Assembly (NCBI GenBank): GCA_050251035.1
Contig: JBFWNN010000016.1
Coordinates: forward strand, 1 to 64,000
Direction of reading: 5' to 3'
DNA length: 64,000 nt
From: Taklimakanibacter sp050251035
GTDB taxonomy: Bacteria; Pseudomonadota; Alphaproteobacteria; Rhizobiales; Aestuariivirgaceae
Each line of letters begins with the position of its first letter. The first letter of the stretch is position 1. A model generated the notes under the pieces. It had not been told where the DNA came from. It saw nothing but the letters and a program-made list of their open reading frames with translations, and searched no databases. Shown piece by piece: positions 41,037 through 50,275 of the stretch. A program made the position numbers and the translations under genes.

Positions 41037-41053
41037 GTGTGATCACGATAACA
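41014..41053. promoter_or_regulatory. Duplicated 12-bp element, candidate RpiR operator
   Basis: ATCAAGATAACA (41014-41025) and ATCACGATAACA (41042-41053) are direct repeats 28 bp apart, differing at one base. The second overlaps the palindrome GTGATCAC (41039-41046). They lie in the divergent promoter between the PotD-like and PotABC-like genes. The RpiR gene follows the PotD-like gene, hence the proposed link. Confidence 0.45.
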
Positions 41054-41073
41054 TTTCGGGGCGGAGACCGGGA

Positions 41074-42189
41074 ATGCCGGAAAGCATCGTCAGGCTGGAA
41101 GGCGCGCGCAAGACGTTCCCGTTGCCGGAAGGCGGCGTGGTGACGGCGCTCGCCGGCATCGACCTCGACGTCCGGCGCAACGAATTCCTCACCCTCCTCG
41201 GCCCTTCCGGCTGCGGCAAGACCACGCTGCTCCACGCCATCAGCGGCTTCGTCGAGCTCGACCGGGGCCGCATCCATGTCGACGGCCAGGACGTCACCGA
41301 CTGGCCGCCGCACAAGCGGCCGGTGAACACCGTGTTCCAGAACTACGCTTTGTTCCCGCATATGTCGGTCGCCGAGAATGTCGGCTATGCACTGACCATC
41401 GCCGGTATCGGCAGGGAAGAGCGCGCCAAGCGCGTCGATTCGGCGCTCGCCATGGTCGGCCTCACGGGCCTCGGCAACCGCCAGCCGCGCCAGCTGTCCG
41501 GCGGCCAGCAGCAGCGCGTCGCCCTGGCGCGCGCCATCATCGCCCGGCCCAAGCTCCTGCTCCTCGACGAGCCCTTGTCGGCGCTCGACAAGAATCTCCG
41601 CGCCGCCATGCGCATCGAGCTCAAGAACCTGCAACACGAGCTCGGCATCTCCTTCGTCTTCGTGACCCACGACCAGGAAGAGGCGCTGACCATGTCGAAC
41701 CGGATCGCCGTCCTCAATGGCGGCGCCGTCCAGCAGATCGACACGCCCGACCGGATCTATAACCATCCGGCCAACAGCTTCGTGGCGAGCTTCATCGGCG
41801 CCAGCAACCTGTTCGAGGGTCGGCTGGACCATGCCGCCGCGGGCGCCAGTCTGGTGACGGCGGACGGCGATGTCATCCACTGCTCGGCGCCCGCCGCGAC
41901 AGCGGCGAAGGCCCAGCCGGTCGTAGCCCTGATCCGCCCGGAGCAGTTCTCGCTCACGGCCACCGGCGCCGCGAAGCAGGCGGGCCTCGATGTCGAGATC
42001 GACCAGGTCGTCTTCGTCGGCTCGGTCTTCGAGCTCTATTGCCGGTCGGCTTCGGGGCGGAAGATCATCGCAACGGTTCCGGCCAGCGAAGGCGCAGCGG
42101 TCAGCGAGGCCAGCCAGAGGAAGAAAGCGCGCCTCGGTTATGATCCGGCCGCCGTCCATCTCATCGCGGCACAGGACGGCGCGCCATGA
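41074..42189 (+). CDS. Spermidine/putrescine-type ABC transporter ATP-binding protein (PotA-like)
   Basis: ATPase of 371 aa with Walker A GPSGCGKT, signature LSGGQQQRVALARAI, Walker B LLLLDEPLSALD, H-loop THDQEEAL and a C-terminal TOBE domain. Start ATG 41074 has GGAG 8 bp upstream and the family N terminus MPESIVRLEGARKTF; the open extension to 40999 overlaps the promoter region. Its stop overlaps the start of the first permease gene by 4 bp. Confidence 0.92.
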   Translation: MPESIVRLEGARKTFPLPEGGVVTALAGIDLDVRRNEFLTLLGPSGCGKTTLLHAISGFVELDRGRIHVDGQDVTDWPPHKRPVNTVFQNYALFPHMSVAENVGYALTIAGIGREERAKRVDSALAMVGLTGLGNRQPRQLSGGQQQRVALARAIIARPKLLLLDEPLSALDKNLRAAMRIELKNLQHELGISFVFVTHDQEEALTMSNRIAVLNGGAVQQIDTPDRIYNHPANSFVASFIGASNLFEGRLDHAAAGASLVTADGDVIHCSAPAATAAKAQPVVALIRPEQFSLTATGAAKQAGLDVEIDQVVFVGSVFELYCRSASGRKIIATVPASEGAAVSEASQRKKARLGYDPAAVHLIAAQDGAP

Positions 42190-43085
42190 CCCGCGCGGCG
42201 CGGCGGATCGTCGAGCTCGCGATCCTTCTCGGACCGATCACGCTGTTCCTTGCCGTCTTCTTCCTCGGCCCCCTCGCCATCATGATGATCTACAGCGGGC
42301 TGGCGCCCGGCCTCTATGGCGGCGTCGACTGGCAGTTCTATCCGCATAATTTCGGGCGCATTCTCGGTTTCGCGGATCCCGCCTTCGAGGAGTTCGACCC
42401 GGTCTATCTGTCGATTTTCTTCCGCTCCTTGCAGATCGCGGTGATCACCACGCTCTGCACCCTCCTCGTCTGCTATCCGGCCGCCTTCCAGATCGCCCGG
42501 CTGCCGGACCGCTGGAAGGCTTTCTGCCTCTTCCTCATCACCCTTCCCTTCTTCACCAGCCTGATCGTGCGACTGTTCATCTGGGTCCTCATCCTGCGGC
42601 CGACCGGCATCATCAACGGCCTGTTCCTGTGGAGCGGCCTCATCACCCGGCCTTTCGAGCTCATCTATACCGACGGCGCGATCATCCTCGGCATGGTCTA
42701 TGTGTTCATTCCCTTCATGTTCATGCCCATCTATGCCAGCGTCGAGAAGCTCGACTGGTCGCTGGTGCGGGCCTCGCAGGATCTCGGCGCCAACGGGCTC
42801 CAGACCTTCCTCAGGATCATCCTACCGCTCACATTGCCCGGCATCATCGCCGGCATGATCATCGTCTTCATCCCGGCGCTCGGCAATTTCATCGTGCCGG
42901 CGGTGCTCGGCGGTGCCAAGGTCATGATGATGGGCAACCTGATCGAGCAGCAGTTCCTCTATGCCCGCAACTGGCCGTTCGGCGCGGCGCTGGCCATGCT
43001 GGTGATGACGGCGGTGCTGGTGCTCCTGTGGTTCTACGTCCGTTATGAAATCCGCCGCGGCGGCGACGCCGCCGTGGCGCGCTGA
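42186..43085 (+). CDS. Spermidine/putrescine-type ABC transporter permease (PotB-like)
   Basis: Membrane permease of 299 aa with six hydrophobic segments and a large periplasmic loop after the first helix (FYPHNFGRILGFADPAFEEFDPVY). The coupling loop reads VRASQDLGANGLQTFLRIILPL. Overlaps the ATPase gene by 4 bp; the next permease starts 10 bp downstream behind a strong AAGGAGG site. Confidence 0.92.
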   Translation: MTRAARRIVELAILLGPITLFLAVFFLGPLAIMMIYSGLAPGLYGGVDWQFYPHNFGRILGFADPAFEEFDPVYLSIFFRSLQIAVITTLCTLLVCYPAAFQIARLPDRWKAFCLFLITLPFFTSLIVRLFIWVLILRPTGIINGLFLWSGLITRPFELIYTDGAIILGMVYVFIPFMFMPIYASVEKLDWSLVRASQDLGANGLQTFLRIILPLTLPGIIAGMIIVFIPALGNFIVPAVLGGAKVMMMGNLIEQQFLYARNWPFGAALAMLVMTAVLVLLWFYVRYEIRRGGDAAVAR

Positions 43086-43095
43086 AGGAGGAATC

Positions 43096-43926
43096 ATGCG
43101 GCTCGCCAGGAAGATCGGCAATGGAGCGCTCGCCCTCTACACGCTCGCCTTCTTCGTCTTCATCTATTTGCCGCTGGCGCTGATCGTCGTCTATTCCTTC
43201 AACGCCGACCCGATCAACATGATGAACTGGTCGGGCTTCACCGTCGAATGGTATCTGCAGGTCCTGGGCTTCAAGACGACGGTCTCGGAATCGGCACTCT
43301 ATCTCGAATCGACCGGTCAGCTTATCCAGGCGGTCAAGAACAGCCTGATGATCGCCGCGGCAACGACCGCGATCGCCACGGTCATCGGCACCGCGACCGC
43401 CCTCGCTCTGTACCGCTTCAACTTCCTCGGCAAGCAGTTCTATCGCGTGCTGCTCTTCGCACCCATGCTGATGCCCGACATCGTGCTCGGCATCGCGCTT
43501 TTGATCTTCTTCGTCGGCGGCGGCATCCAGCTCGGCCTCACGACCATCATCATCGGCCAGTGCACCTTCCTCATATCCTATGTCTTCATCGTGGTGTCGG
43601 CGCGGCTCGCCGGCATGGACCGCACGCTCGAGAACGCCTCGGCCGATCTCGGCGCCAATGAATGGACAACCTTCCTGAAAGTGGTCCTGCCGCAGCTCAT
43701 GCCGGGGGTGATCGGCGGCGCGCTCCTCGCCTTCATCATCTCGATGGACGACCTCGTGATCACCTATTTCATCGCCGGGGCAGAGACCCAAACCCTGCCG
43801 ATCTTCATCTTCGGTATGCTGCGGCGGGGTATCAAGCCCGAGATCAACGCGATCGCGGTCATGATGCTCCTGTTCTCCTTCGTCATTGCCTCGCTCGGCC
43901 TTTATCTGCGCAGCCGGCGGCGGTGA
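43096..43926 (+). CDS. Spermidine/putrescine-type ABC transporter permease (PotC-like)
   Basis: Membrane permease of 276 aa. The first helix is in LALYTLAFFVFIYLPLALIV and the coupling loop reads LENASADLGANEWTTFLKVVLPQ. The ATG at 43096 is set by AAGGAGG 5 bp upstream; an in-frame ATG at 43045 lies inside the previous gene. The last 44 bp overlap the 3' end of the convergent FAD-GcvT gene. Confidence 0.92.
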   Translation: MRLARKIGNGALALYTLAFFVFIYLPLALIVVYSFNADPINMMNWSGFTVEWYLQVLGFKTTVSESALYLESTGQLIQAVKNSLMIAAATTAIATVIGTATALALYRFNFLGKQFYRVLLFAPMLMPDIVLGIALLIFFVGGGIQLGLTTIIIGQCTFLISYVFIVVSARLAGMDRTLENASADLGANEWTTFLKVVLPQLMPGVIGGALLAFIISMDDLVITYFIAGAETQTLPIFIFGMLRRGIKPEINAIAVMMLLFSFVIASLGLYLRSRRR

Positions 43927-46234
43927 CGACCTGCCAGAACGGCAGCATGACACAGGCGGCGGGATAGGGTCCGCCCGGCGCATCGATCTCGAAACGACCG
44001 TTCTCGATCCAGGCTTGATCCACGCCGCCGGCGTTGGAAATGAAGCCCAATGCCTCGGGCTTGCCGTCGAACGGTCCCCAGTGGCCCGATGTAACCTGGC
44101 CGACATGCCTGCCGTCGCGCAGAATTCCCTCACCGCCGTAAAGTGGAACGGCGCAAGATGCTGGCACCACCCTGACGAGCTTCGTCGTCACCGTCTCGTT
44201 CGCGGGAACCTGGTCATCGAGATCGCGCGGCCAGGCCGGCGTGCCCGCCCGGATCCTGAGCGCCTCGAGCGCATAATGGCCCGCGGGAGCGAGCGAGCCC
44301 GATGCCGCCTGCTCCAAGGCTTCGACCACATGGCCGGCGAACTCCGTCGATGCCGCGATGAGCCAGCCATCGATGCCGTAATGGTCGCAGCGCCAGACAT
44401 GACAGGGCGCATAGCCGACATGACAGGCGCTGCGGTCCGCCATCGGATCATGGCCCGGCGCCGCCCGCGCAACGATGCTTGCGGCTTCCGGCCCGGCGAT
44501 GAGCAGGACCGCAAGGCCGGCGGTCGCTTCCCTCGCCGTCGCATCGCGGTCCGGGGCGACGCGCTTGCGCAGCCAATGCAGATGCCGCCGCTCCGTTCCC
44601 GGCTCCGACAGGACGAGATGGCGCCCCGCCCCCAAGGCGGCGACCGTCACGACCGCCTCGATCGTGTCTTTGGCGGTCGGCCAGACGGCGCAGCCCAATC
44701 CCGTCTTCGGCTTCTGCGGCGACAGATCGGCAAGAGCCAGGTCGCTTTCGGGCCCTGAAATCTCGATCTTGGCCAGGGCCGAGAGGTCGAACAGCACGGC
44801 GGCATCGAGCGCCCGGCGACATTCCGCGCTCGCCCAGCCTTCCCAGTTCTGATGGCCATAGCTGCAGCGCAGATCCGCTTCCACGCCGGCAGGCGCATAG
44901 ACGAGCGGCACTTCCCAACCCGCTCTTTCGCCCATGACGGCGTTCTTCACGGCATGCCAATGATGCAGCGGCGAACGCCTTGCCCCGCGGGCCGAGGCAT
45001 ATTCGCGGTTGGGCCAGCCAACACCATAGAGGACACCCAGCGCCTCGACGGTGCGGTCGTGCCTGAAGCTGCGGCTGATCTGGAAAGCGGGAGTCCGCGC
45101 CACATCATAAGCGCCGAGACCCGGGGGCCGTTCGCGCGTGGCGATCCATTCCGCCATCACCTTGCCGACACCGCCGCCCGTCATCACGCCCACAGTGTTC
45201 ATGCCGCAGGCGACGAACAGGTTTTTCACTTCCGGCGTCTCGCCGAGCAGCGCATTGCCGTCCGGGGTAAAGCTTTCCGGGCCGTTGAAGAAGATCTTGA
45301 TCTCCGCCGACTCGAGCAGCGGGAAGCGTTGGACCGCCGCGGCGAAGATCGGCTCGAAGTGATCGAGATCCTCAGGCAGCGCATCGAAGCAGAAGGACTC
45401 GGAAATACCATCGAGCGCCCAGGGCTTGGCGCGAGGCTCGAGGCAGCCGAACAGCAGCTTGCCGGTATCCTCCTTATAATACGTGCTTTCGTCCGGGACG
45501 CGAATGAAGGGAATATTGCGCCTGAGGTCGGCAATGGGCTGCGTCACCGCATAGAAATGCTCGGCCGCCTGCAGCGGCAAGGCGACGCCGTGGCCTTGCG
45601 CGAACTCACGGCCCCACATGCCGCCGGCGATCACCACCGCATCGGCGTGGATGACGCCCTCCTTGGTGAGCACGCCCGTCACCGCACCATTCTCGATGAC
45701 GAGCTTCTCGACCGGCATGTCCTCGCGAATGGTGGCACCCCGCATCTTGGCGCCGCGCGCCAGCGCTTGGGTCGTGTCGACGGGATTGGTCCGGCCGTCG
45801 GTCGGTATATAGAGCCCGGCCAGCGCATCGTCGGTCTTGACATGCGGGCAGAGCCGTTGCACGTCGGCAATCGAGATCATCTGGGCCTCGGCGCCATAGG
45901 CGCGGGCCAGCGCGATCGTGCGCTGCATCTCCATGAGGCGTTCCTGGTTGAGCGCGAGCATGATCGAGCCCGATTTCTTGTAGCCCGTCGCCATGCCGGT
46001 CTCGGCCTCGAGCGAGCGGTAGAGCCCGACGCTGTATTTGGCGAGCTCGGTCAGGATGCGGCTGCCGCGGAACTCGGCGACGCTGCCCACCGAATGCCAG
46101 GTCGTGCCGCAGCACAATTGCCGGCGCTCCAGCAGGAGCGTGTCGGTGATGCCGCGCCTGGCCAGATGATAGGCGATGGAGCAGCCGATGATGCCCCCGC
46201 CAATGACGATCACATCGACTTTATCCACCATCAT
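43883..46234 (-). CDS. FAD oxidoreductase fused to GcvT-like folate-binding domain (dimethylglycine/sarcosine dehydrogenase-like)
   Basis: Protein of 783 aa. The N-terminal DAO-type FAD domain has VIVIGGGIIGCSIAYHLARRG and a TTWHSVG segment whose His47 corresponds to the covalent FAD-histidine of dimethylglycine dehydrogenase. From about residue 430 a FAO-M/GcvT-type region follows, with GWEVPLVYA and QNWEGWASAECRRALDAAVLFDLSALAKIEISG. The enzyme probably removes an N-methyl group from a methylated amino acid, passing C1 to tetrahydrofolate. ATG at 46234 overlaps the upstream stop (ATGA). The GcvT part is less regular than in typical family members, so folate transfer is uncertain. Confidence 0.87.
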   Translation of the reverse strand: MMVDKVDVIVIGGGIIGCSIAYHLARRGITDTLLLERRQLCCGTTWHSVGSVAEFRGSRILTELAKYSVGLYRSLEAETGMATGYKKSGSIMLALNQERLMEMQRTIALARAYGAEAQMISIADVQRLCPHVKTDDALAGLYIPTDGRTNPVDTTQALARGAKMRGATIREDMPVEKLVIENGAVTGVLTKEGVIHADAVVIAGGMWGREFAQGHGVALPLQAAEHFYAVTQPIADLRRNIPFIRVPDESTYYKEDTGKLLFGCLEPRAKPWALDGISESFCFDALPEDLDHFEPIFAAAVQRFPLLESAEIKIFFNGPESFTPDGNALLGETPEVKNLFVACGMNTVGVMTGGGVGKVMAEWIATRERPPGLGAYDVARTPAFQISRSFRHDRTVEALGVLYGVGWPNREYASARGARRSPLHHWHAVKNAVMGERAGWEVPLVYAPAGVEADLRCSYGHQNWEGWASAECRRALDAAVLFDLSALAKIEISGPESDLALADLSPQKPKTGLGCAVWPTAKDTIEAVVTVAALGAGRHLVLSEPGTERRHLHWLRKRVAPDRDATAREATAGLAVLLIAGPEAASIVARAAPGHDPMADRSACHVGYAPCHVWRCDHYGIDGWLIAASTEFAGHVVEALEQAASGSLAPAGHYALEALRIRAGTPAWPRDLDDQVPANETVTTKLVRVVPASCAVPLYGGEGILRDGRHVGQVTSGHWGPFDGKPEALGFISNAGGVDQAWIENGRFEIDAPGGPYPAACVMLPFWQVVTAAGCADKGRARQ

Positions 46235-48519
46235 GCTTTTCCTGGATCCTTGAGCGCTCGCCACACGGCCTCGGGCATGGCGGGCATGTCTATGCGGTCA
46301 TGACCGATCGCGTCGGCGATCGCATTCATGATCGCCGCCGGCGCGCCGATGCAGCCGATCTCGCCGGCGCCCTTCATGCCGAGGATGTTGTTGCCGGTCG
46401 GCAGGTCGGCTTCGCCCAGCGTGAACATCGGCATGTCATCGGCGCGCGGCAGGCCATAGTCCATGAGGCTGCCGGTCAGGAGCTGGCCCGTGGCGGGATC
46501 ATAGAGGACACGCTCGGTCAGCGCCTGGCCGATGCCCTGCGCAATGCCGCCATGGATCTGCCCCGCCACGACCTGTGGATTGAGCCTTTTCCCGACATCA
46601 TCCACACCCGAAAAATGTGTGATCGTCACGCCGCCCGTGTCGGGATCGATCTCGACCTCGCAAATATAGGCGCCATTGGGAATGGTGAGGATATTGCCAT
46701 CGAGGGCCGCCTCGCCGCAGCACGACGCCTTGCCTTGCGCAGCGAGCGTGCTTGCGAGATCGAAAAGGCCGAGCATGCGGTCCGTGCCCTTCACCCTGAA
46801 CTCGCCCTGGCCGTATTCAAGATCGAGGGCGTTGACCTCGAGTTCGTCGGCCGCATGCTCCCTCGCCTGGTCGAGAAGCCGGTCCATCGCCCGCAGCATG
46901 GTGGCGCCCCCCACTTGCAGCGACGACGACCCGGCCGTCGGCCCGCCGCTGTCGGCCAGTGCGCTGTCGCCCTGCACGATCTTCACGCTGGCGAAAGGAA
47001 CGCCGAGCCTTTGCGACATCAACTGCGCAAAGGTCGTCTCATGGCCCTGGCCCGAGGACTGCAAGCCCGTCTCCACGATCACCAAGCCCTTGGGGTCGAG
47101 CCGGACGCGGGAGATTTCCTGCGAGGTGACCCCGGTCGTGTGGATATAGAGTCCGACGCCGCGGCCGCGCCGCAAACCTCTTTTCCCACTCGCCTCGCGG
47201 CGGCCTTCGAAGCCTTTCCAGTCGGCGAGCTCGAGCGCGGCATCGAGGACCTTGGCGAAATCGCCGCTGTCATAGATGACGCCATTGGCCGCTTTATAGG
47301 GCATTTCCGCCGCGGTGATGAGATTCAGCCGGCGGATCTCGATCGGTCCGAGGCCGGTCACGCGTCCAGCCCGGTCGACGAGCCGCTCCAGAAGATAAGT
47401 CGACTCCGGTTTGCCGGAGCCGCGATAGGCGTCGGTCGGCGCCATGTTGGTATAGACGCCGCGCGACAAGAGATGCAGCGCCGGTATGCGGTAAGGTCCG
47501 CAGGACGTCGCTGCGAAGCCGCTGGTGTGGGTCGACGGGCTGAGCGCCGACGCATAGGCTCCGAGATTGGCGAAGGTCTCTATGCGCAGGCCGAGCATGC
47601 GGCCTTGCCTGTCCAGCGCGAGCGCGCCGCGACTCACATGGTCGCGGCCGGCGATATCGGCGAGATGGCAGTCGAGCCTGGACGATATCCAGCGCACCGG
47701 ACGGCCGAGGGTCTTCGCCGCGAAGAGGAGCGCCGTCTGTTCCGGGCTGTTCACCAGCTTGGACCCGAAGCTGCCGCCGACATCATTGGTGATGACCCGT
47801 AATTTCTCAGGGGCCACGCCGAGCGTCGGAGCCACCAGCCGGCGGATGAGATGGACGCCCTGCGAGGGCGTGTAGAGCGTGTAGGTGCCGGTCTCGCCAT
47901 CATAGTCGGCCAAGGCGCCGCGCGGCTCGAGCGGGCTGATCAGGACACGGCCGTTGACGACTTCGATGTCGACGACCGTGCTCGCTTTGGCGAAGGCTGC
48001 TTCCGTCGCCTTGGCATCGCCCTTCTCCCAGAGAAAGGCACGCTCTTGGCTCTGCTTGACGTCGAGAATGGGTTCGCGCCCGTCACAATCAGCGAGGACG
48101 AGGCTCGCAGCCTGGGCTGCAATATCCTCCGTCTCGGCAATGACGATGGCGATCGTCTCGCCGACGAAACGCACCTCGTCCACGGCAAGCGCGTGCCGGA
48201 CCGGGGCATAAAACGGCTCGCCGTCGACACTCTCGATCGGTCGCACGCAGGGCAGCGGCGCGATCCCGGCGGCGAGCAGATCCTTACCCGTGAAGGCGCC
48301 GATCACGCCCTTCACCTGCAACGCCTCGCCGACGTCGACCGACTTCAGGCCGGCATTGGCGTAGGGCGATCGCGCAAAGGCGGCGAAGGCCTGACCTTCA
48401 AGACCGATGTCGGCAATATAGCGGCCCGCTCCGGTGATGAAGCGGTGATCCTCGGTTCGTCCCGTTCTCGCCGCGCTCGACCGGGATCGGCGGGCCGGTG
48501 CGCCAACGTCCGCTTTCAT
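46231..48519 (-). CDS. Xanthine dehydrogenase/CO dehydrogenase family molybdopterin-binding large subunit
   Basis: Molybdenum hydroxylase large subunit of 762 aa. An a/b-hammerhead N domain precedes cofactor-binding segments NDVGGSFGSK, DAYRGSGKPESTYLLERLVD, SSGQGHETTFAQLMSQRLG and the active-site Glu in KGAGEIGCIGAPA. These enzymes hydroxylate N-heterocycles or oxidise aldehydes and need a 2Fe-2S small and an FAD medium subunit. Neither gene is found in this window. Start ATG 48519 was preferred because the open extension to 48603 overlaps the SDR gene. Coupled to the FAD-GcvT gene by a 4-bp overlap. Confidence 0.88.
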   Translation of the reverse strand: MKADVGAPARRSRSSAARTGRTEDHRFITGAGRYIADIGLEGQAFAAFARSPYANAGLKSVDVGEALQVKGVIGAFTGKDLLAAGIAPLPCVRPIESVDGEPFYAPVRHALAVDEVRFVGETIAIVIAETEDIAAQAASLVLADCDGREPILDVKQSQERAFLWEKGDAKATEAAFAKASTVVDIEVVNGRVLISPLEPRGALADYDGETGTYTLYTPSQGVHLIRRLVAPTLGVAPEKLRVITNDVGGSFGSKLVNSPEQTALLFAAKTLGRPVRWISSRLDCHLADIAGRDHVSRGALALDRQGRMLGLRIETFANLGAYASALSPSTHTSGFAATSCGPYRIPALHLLSRGVYTNMAPTDAYRGSGKPESTYLLERLVDRAGRVTGLGPIEIRRLNLITAAEMPYKAANGVIYDSGDFAKVLDAALELADWKGFEGRREASGKRGLRRGRGVGLYIHTTGVTSQEISRVRLDPKGLVIVETGLQSSGQGHETTFAQLMSQRLGVPFASVKIVQGDSALADSGGPTAGSSSLQVGGATMLRAMDRLLDQAREHAADELEVNALDLEYGQGEFRVKGTDRMLGLFDLASTLAAQGKASCCGEAALDGNILTIPNGAYICEVEIDPDTGGVTITHFSGVDDVGKRLNPQVVAGQIHGGIAQGIGQALTERVLYDPATGQLLTGSLMDYGLPRADDMPMFTLGEADLPTGNNILGMKGAGEIGCIGAPAAIMNAIADAIGHDRIDMPAMPEAVWRALKDPGKA

Positions 48520-48532
48520 GGCGAAAGTCCGC

Positions 48533-49300
48533 TCAATGCAGGAAGGAGGCCCCGACCACGTCGATCGTCGCGCCGGTCGAATAGCTGGCCTTGCCGCTGG
48601 CACAGAAGATCACGACATTGGCGACATCCTCGGGCGTGCCGAAGGCGCCGATCGGAATCTCGCGCAGCATCTCGTCGGCGCCGTAGATGGTCAGCATGTC
48701 GTCGGCCTGACGGCTGTTGATGACGCCGGCGCAGACGAGGAAGGTCGAGATATTGTCCTTGGCATAGAAGCGGGCGATGCCGCGCAGGAGCGAGTTCATG
48801 CCGCCCTTGGAGGCGCCGTCGTGGAAGAAATCCGGCCGGTCGCCGCGCACCGCGATGCGCGCCGTAATGCCGATGATGATGCCGCCGCCGACCTGCTTGT
48901 AGTGCTTGACCGCCATGCGGGAGAGATGCGCCGTCGACACCAGGTTGGTGCGCAGCGCATGTATCCAATGCTCGTCCCACTCCTCGCTGCCCGCATCCAT
49001 GCTGACCGGCTGGCGGATCGCGGCGTTGTTGACCAGGACGTCGATGCGGCCCTTCCAGTCGACCGCCGTCTGCCACAGGCGATCGAGGTCCTGCCATTTT
49101 GCCATGTCGGCCTGAACAGGCAGGCAGCGGTCGCGGCCGATATCGTCGGCGATCTTCTCGGCGGCGCCCTTGCTGCCGAGGTAGTTGAGAACGACGGCAG
49201 CGCCCTGCTCGGCGAGGCCGCGCACGATGCCCTCCCCGATACCGCGCGAGCCGCCGGTGACGAGGATGGTCTTGCCCGTCAGATCGGTGAAATTCTTCAT
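48533..49300 (-). CDS. SDR family protein with catalytic Tyr replaced by Asp
   Basis: SDR-fold protein of 255 aa with an intact VTGGSRGIG motif and NNAAI. In the catalytic region the Ser position reads Thr (IGITARIA, Thr146) and YxxxK reads D-G-A-S-K (Asp161, Lys165), verified as a GAC codon in the DNA. The paralogue at 13502 keeps Ser and Tyr. It is coupled to the aminotransferase gene by a 4-bp overlap and precedes the molybdopterin subunit gene by 13 bp. It may bind NAD(P) without classical catalysis, or be an active member of a variant subfamily. Confidence 0.83.
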   Translation of the reverse strand: MKNFTDLTGKTILVTGGSRGIGEGIVRGLAEQGAAVVLNYLGSKGAAEKIADDIGRDRCLPVQADMAKWQDLDRLWQTAVDWKGRIDVLVNNAAIRQPVSMDAGSEEWDEHWIHALRTNLVSTAHLSRMAVKHYKQVGGGIIIGITARIAVRGDRPDFFHDGASKGGMNSLLRGIARFYAKDNISTFLVCAGVINSRQADDMLTIYGADEMLREIPIGAFGTPEDVANVVIFCASGKASYSTGATIDVVGASFLH

Positions 49301-50244
49301 CCCTGTCCTCCCTCGGTCGGCGCCGGCGGCTTTTTCAGTTCACCCGAATGCCAGAGCGCCGCTTCGCTCGACATGGCCTCGACCAGCAGCTTGCCGAGCT
49401 TCTTGGAGATCGGCCCCGGCACGCCCTTGCCGATCGGCCGGCCCGAGATCTCGGTCACCGGCACGGCGAGCTCGAGCGTCGAGCAGATGAACACTTCATC
49501 GGCGGCAGCCAGCGTGAACGAGTCGAAGAGCGCTTCCTTCACCGCAAAACCTTCGCGCCGGGCGATCTCGATCAGGGCGGCGCGCGTGATTCCGGGCAGC
49601 AGGTCGCGGTCGGTCGGCGGCGTGACGATGGCACCATCGATGGCGGCGAAGACATTGTAGGCGATGCCTTCGGTGACGAAGCCTTCCCGGTCGGTGGCGA
49701 TGCCGATATCGGCGTGAGCGGCGGTCACGTCGATGGCGCCGAGCACGCTGTTGAGATAGTTGCAATGCTTGGTGCCGGAGGGGAGCGCCGCCGAAGGGAT
49801 GCGCGGGCGCGACAGCATCATCGCCTTGAGGCCCGTCTCCATCTTCTCGGCAATCAGGCCTTTGTAATAATCCTTGAAGCCCGGGATCGGAATGATGGTC
49901 ACGTTCGGCTCGGGCTTGCGCAGCAGGCGGCGCTCCCATTTGATCGACGATATGCCCTCGCCGCGGCTGATCTGGATGCGCAGATAGCCGTCGGCCATCC
50001 CGTTCTCGGCAATGGTGCGGTCGATCAGATCGATCCACTCGCCGTCGCTATGCGGATTGTCGATGCGCAGATAGGCCAGTCCGCGCCGCATGCGCTCGAG
50101 ATGCGGCCAAAAGCGAAAGGGCGCCCGGTCCCAGACCGCGATCCCTTCGAAGACCCCATCGCCATAGAGGAAGCAACGGTCGAACACCGAGACCTTCGCT
50201 TCGCCGTCATCCATGAATTGGCCGTTCAAATAGACTTTTGTCAC
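49297..50244 (-). CDS. Class IV aminotransferase (branched-chain/D-amino acid type)
   Basis: Fold-type IV PLP enzyme of 315 aa. VSVFDRCFLYGDGVFEGIAVWD (18-39) is the N-terminal signature, Lys159 in SGTKHCNYLNSVLG binds PLP and the EGIAYNVFA segment follows. It transfers the amino group of a branched-chain or D-amino acid, or lyses aminodeoxychorismate in other family members. In this operon, behind HyuA/HyuB, an amino-acid product of hydantoin opening is a reasonable substrate. The C terminus extends ~25 residues beyond the usual fold. Confidence 0.88.
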   Translation of the reverse strand: MTKVYLNGQFMDDGEAKVSVFDRCFLYGDGVFEGIAVWDRAPFRFWPHLERMRRGLAYLRIDNPHSDGEWIDLIDRTIAENGMADGYLRIQISRGEGISSIKWERRLLRKPEPNVTIIPIPGFKDYYKGLIAEKMETGLKAMMLSRPRIPSAALPSGTKHCNYLNSVLGAIDVTAAHADIGIATDREGFVTEGIAYNVFAAIDGAIVTPPTDRDLLPGITRAALIEIARREGFAVKEALFDSFTLAAADEVFICSTLELAVPVTEISGRPIGKGVPGPISKKLGKLLVEAMSSEAALWHSGELKKPPAPTEGGQG

Positions 50245-50275
50245 ATCCGCTCCATGAGGATCCGGACGGCGAACC

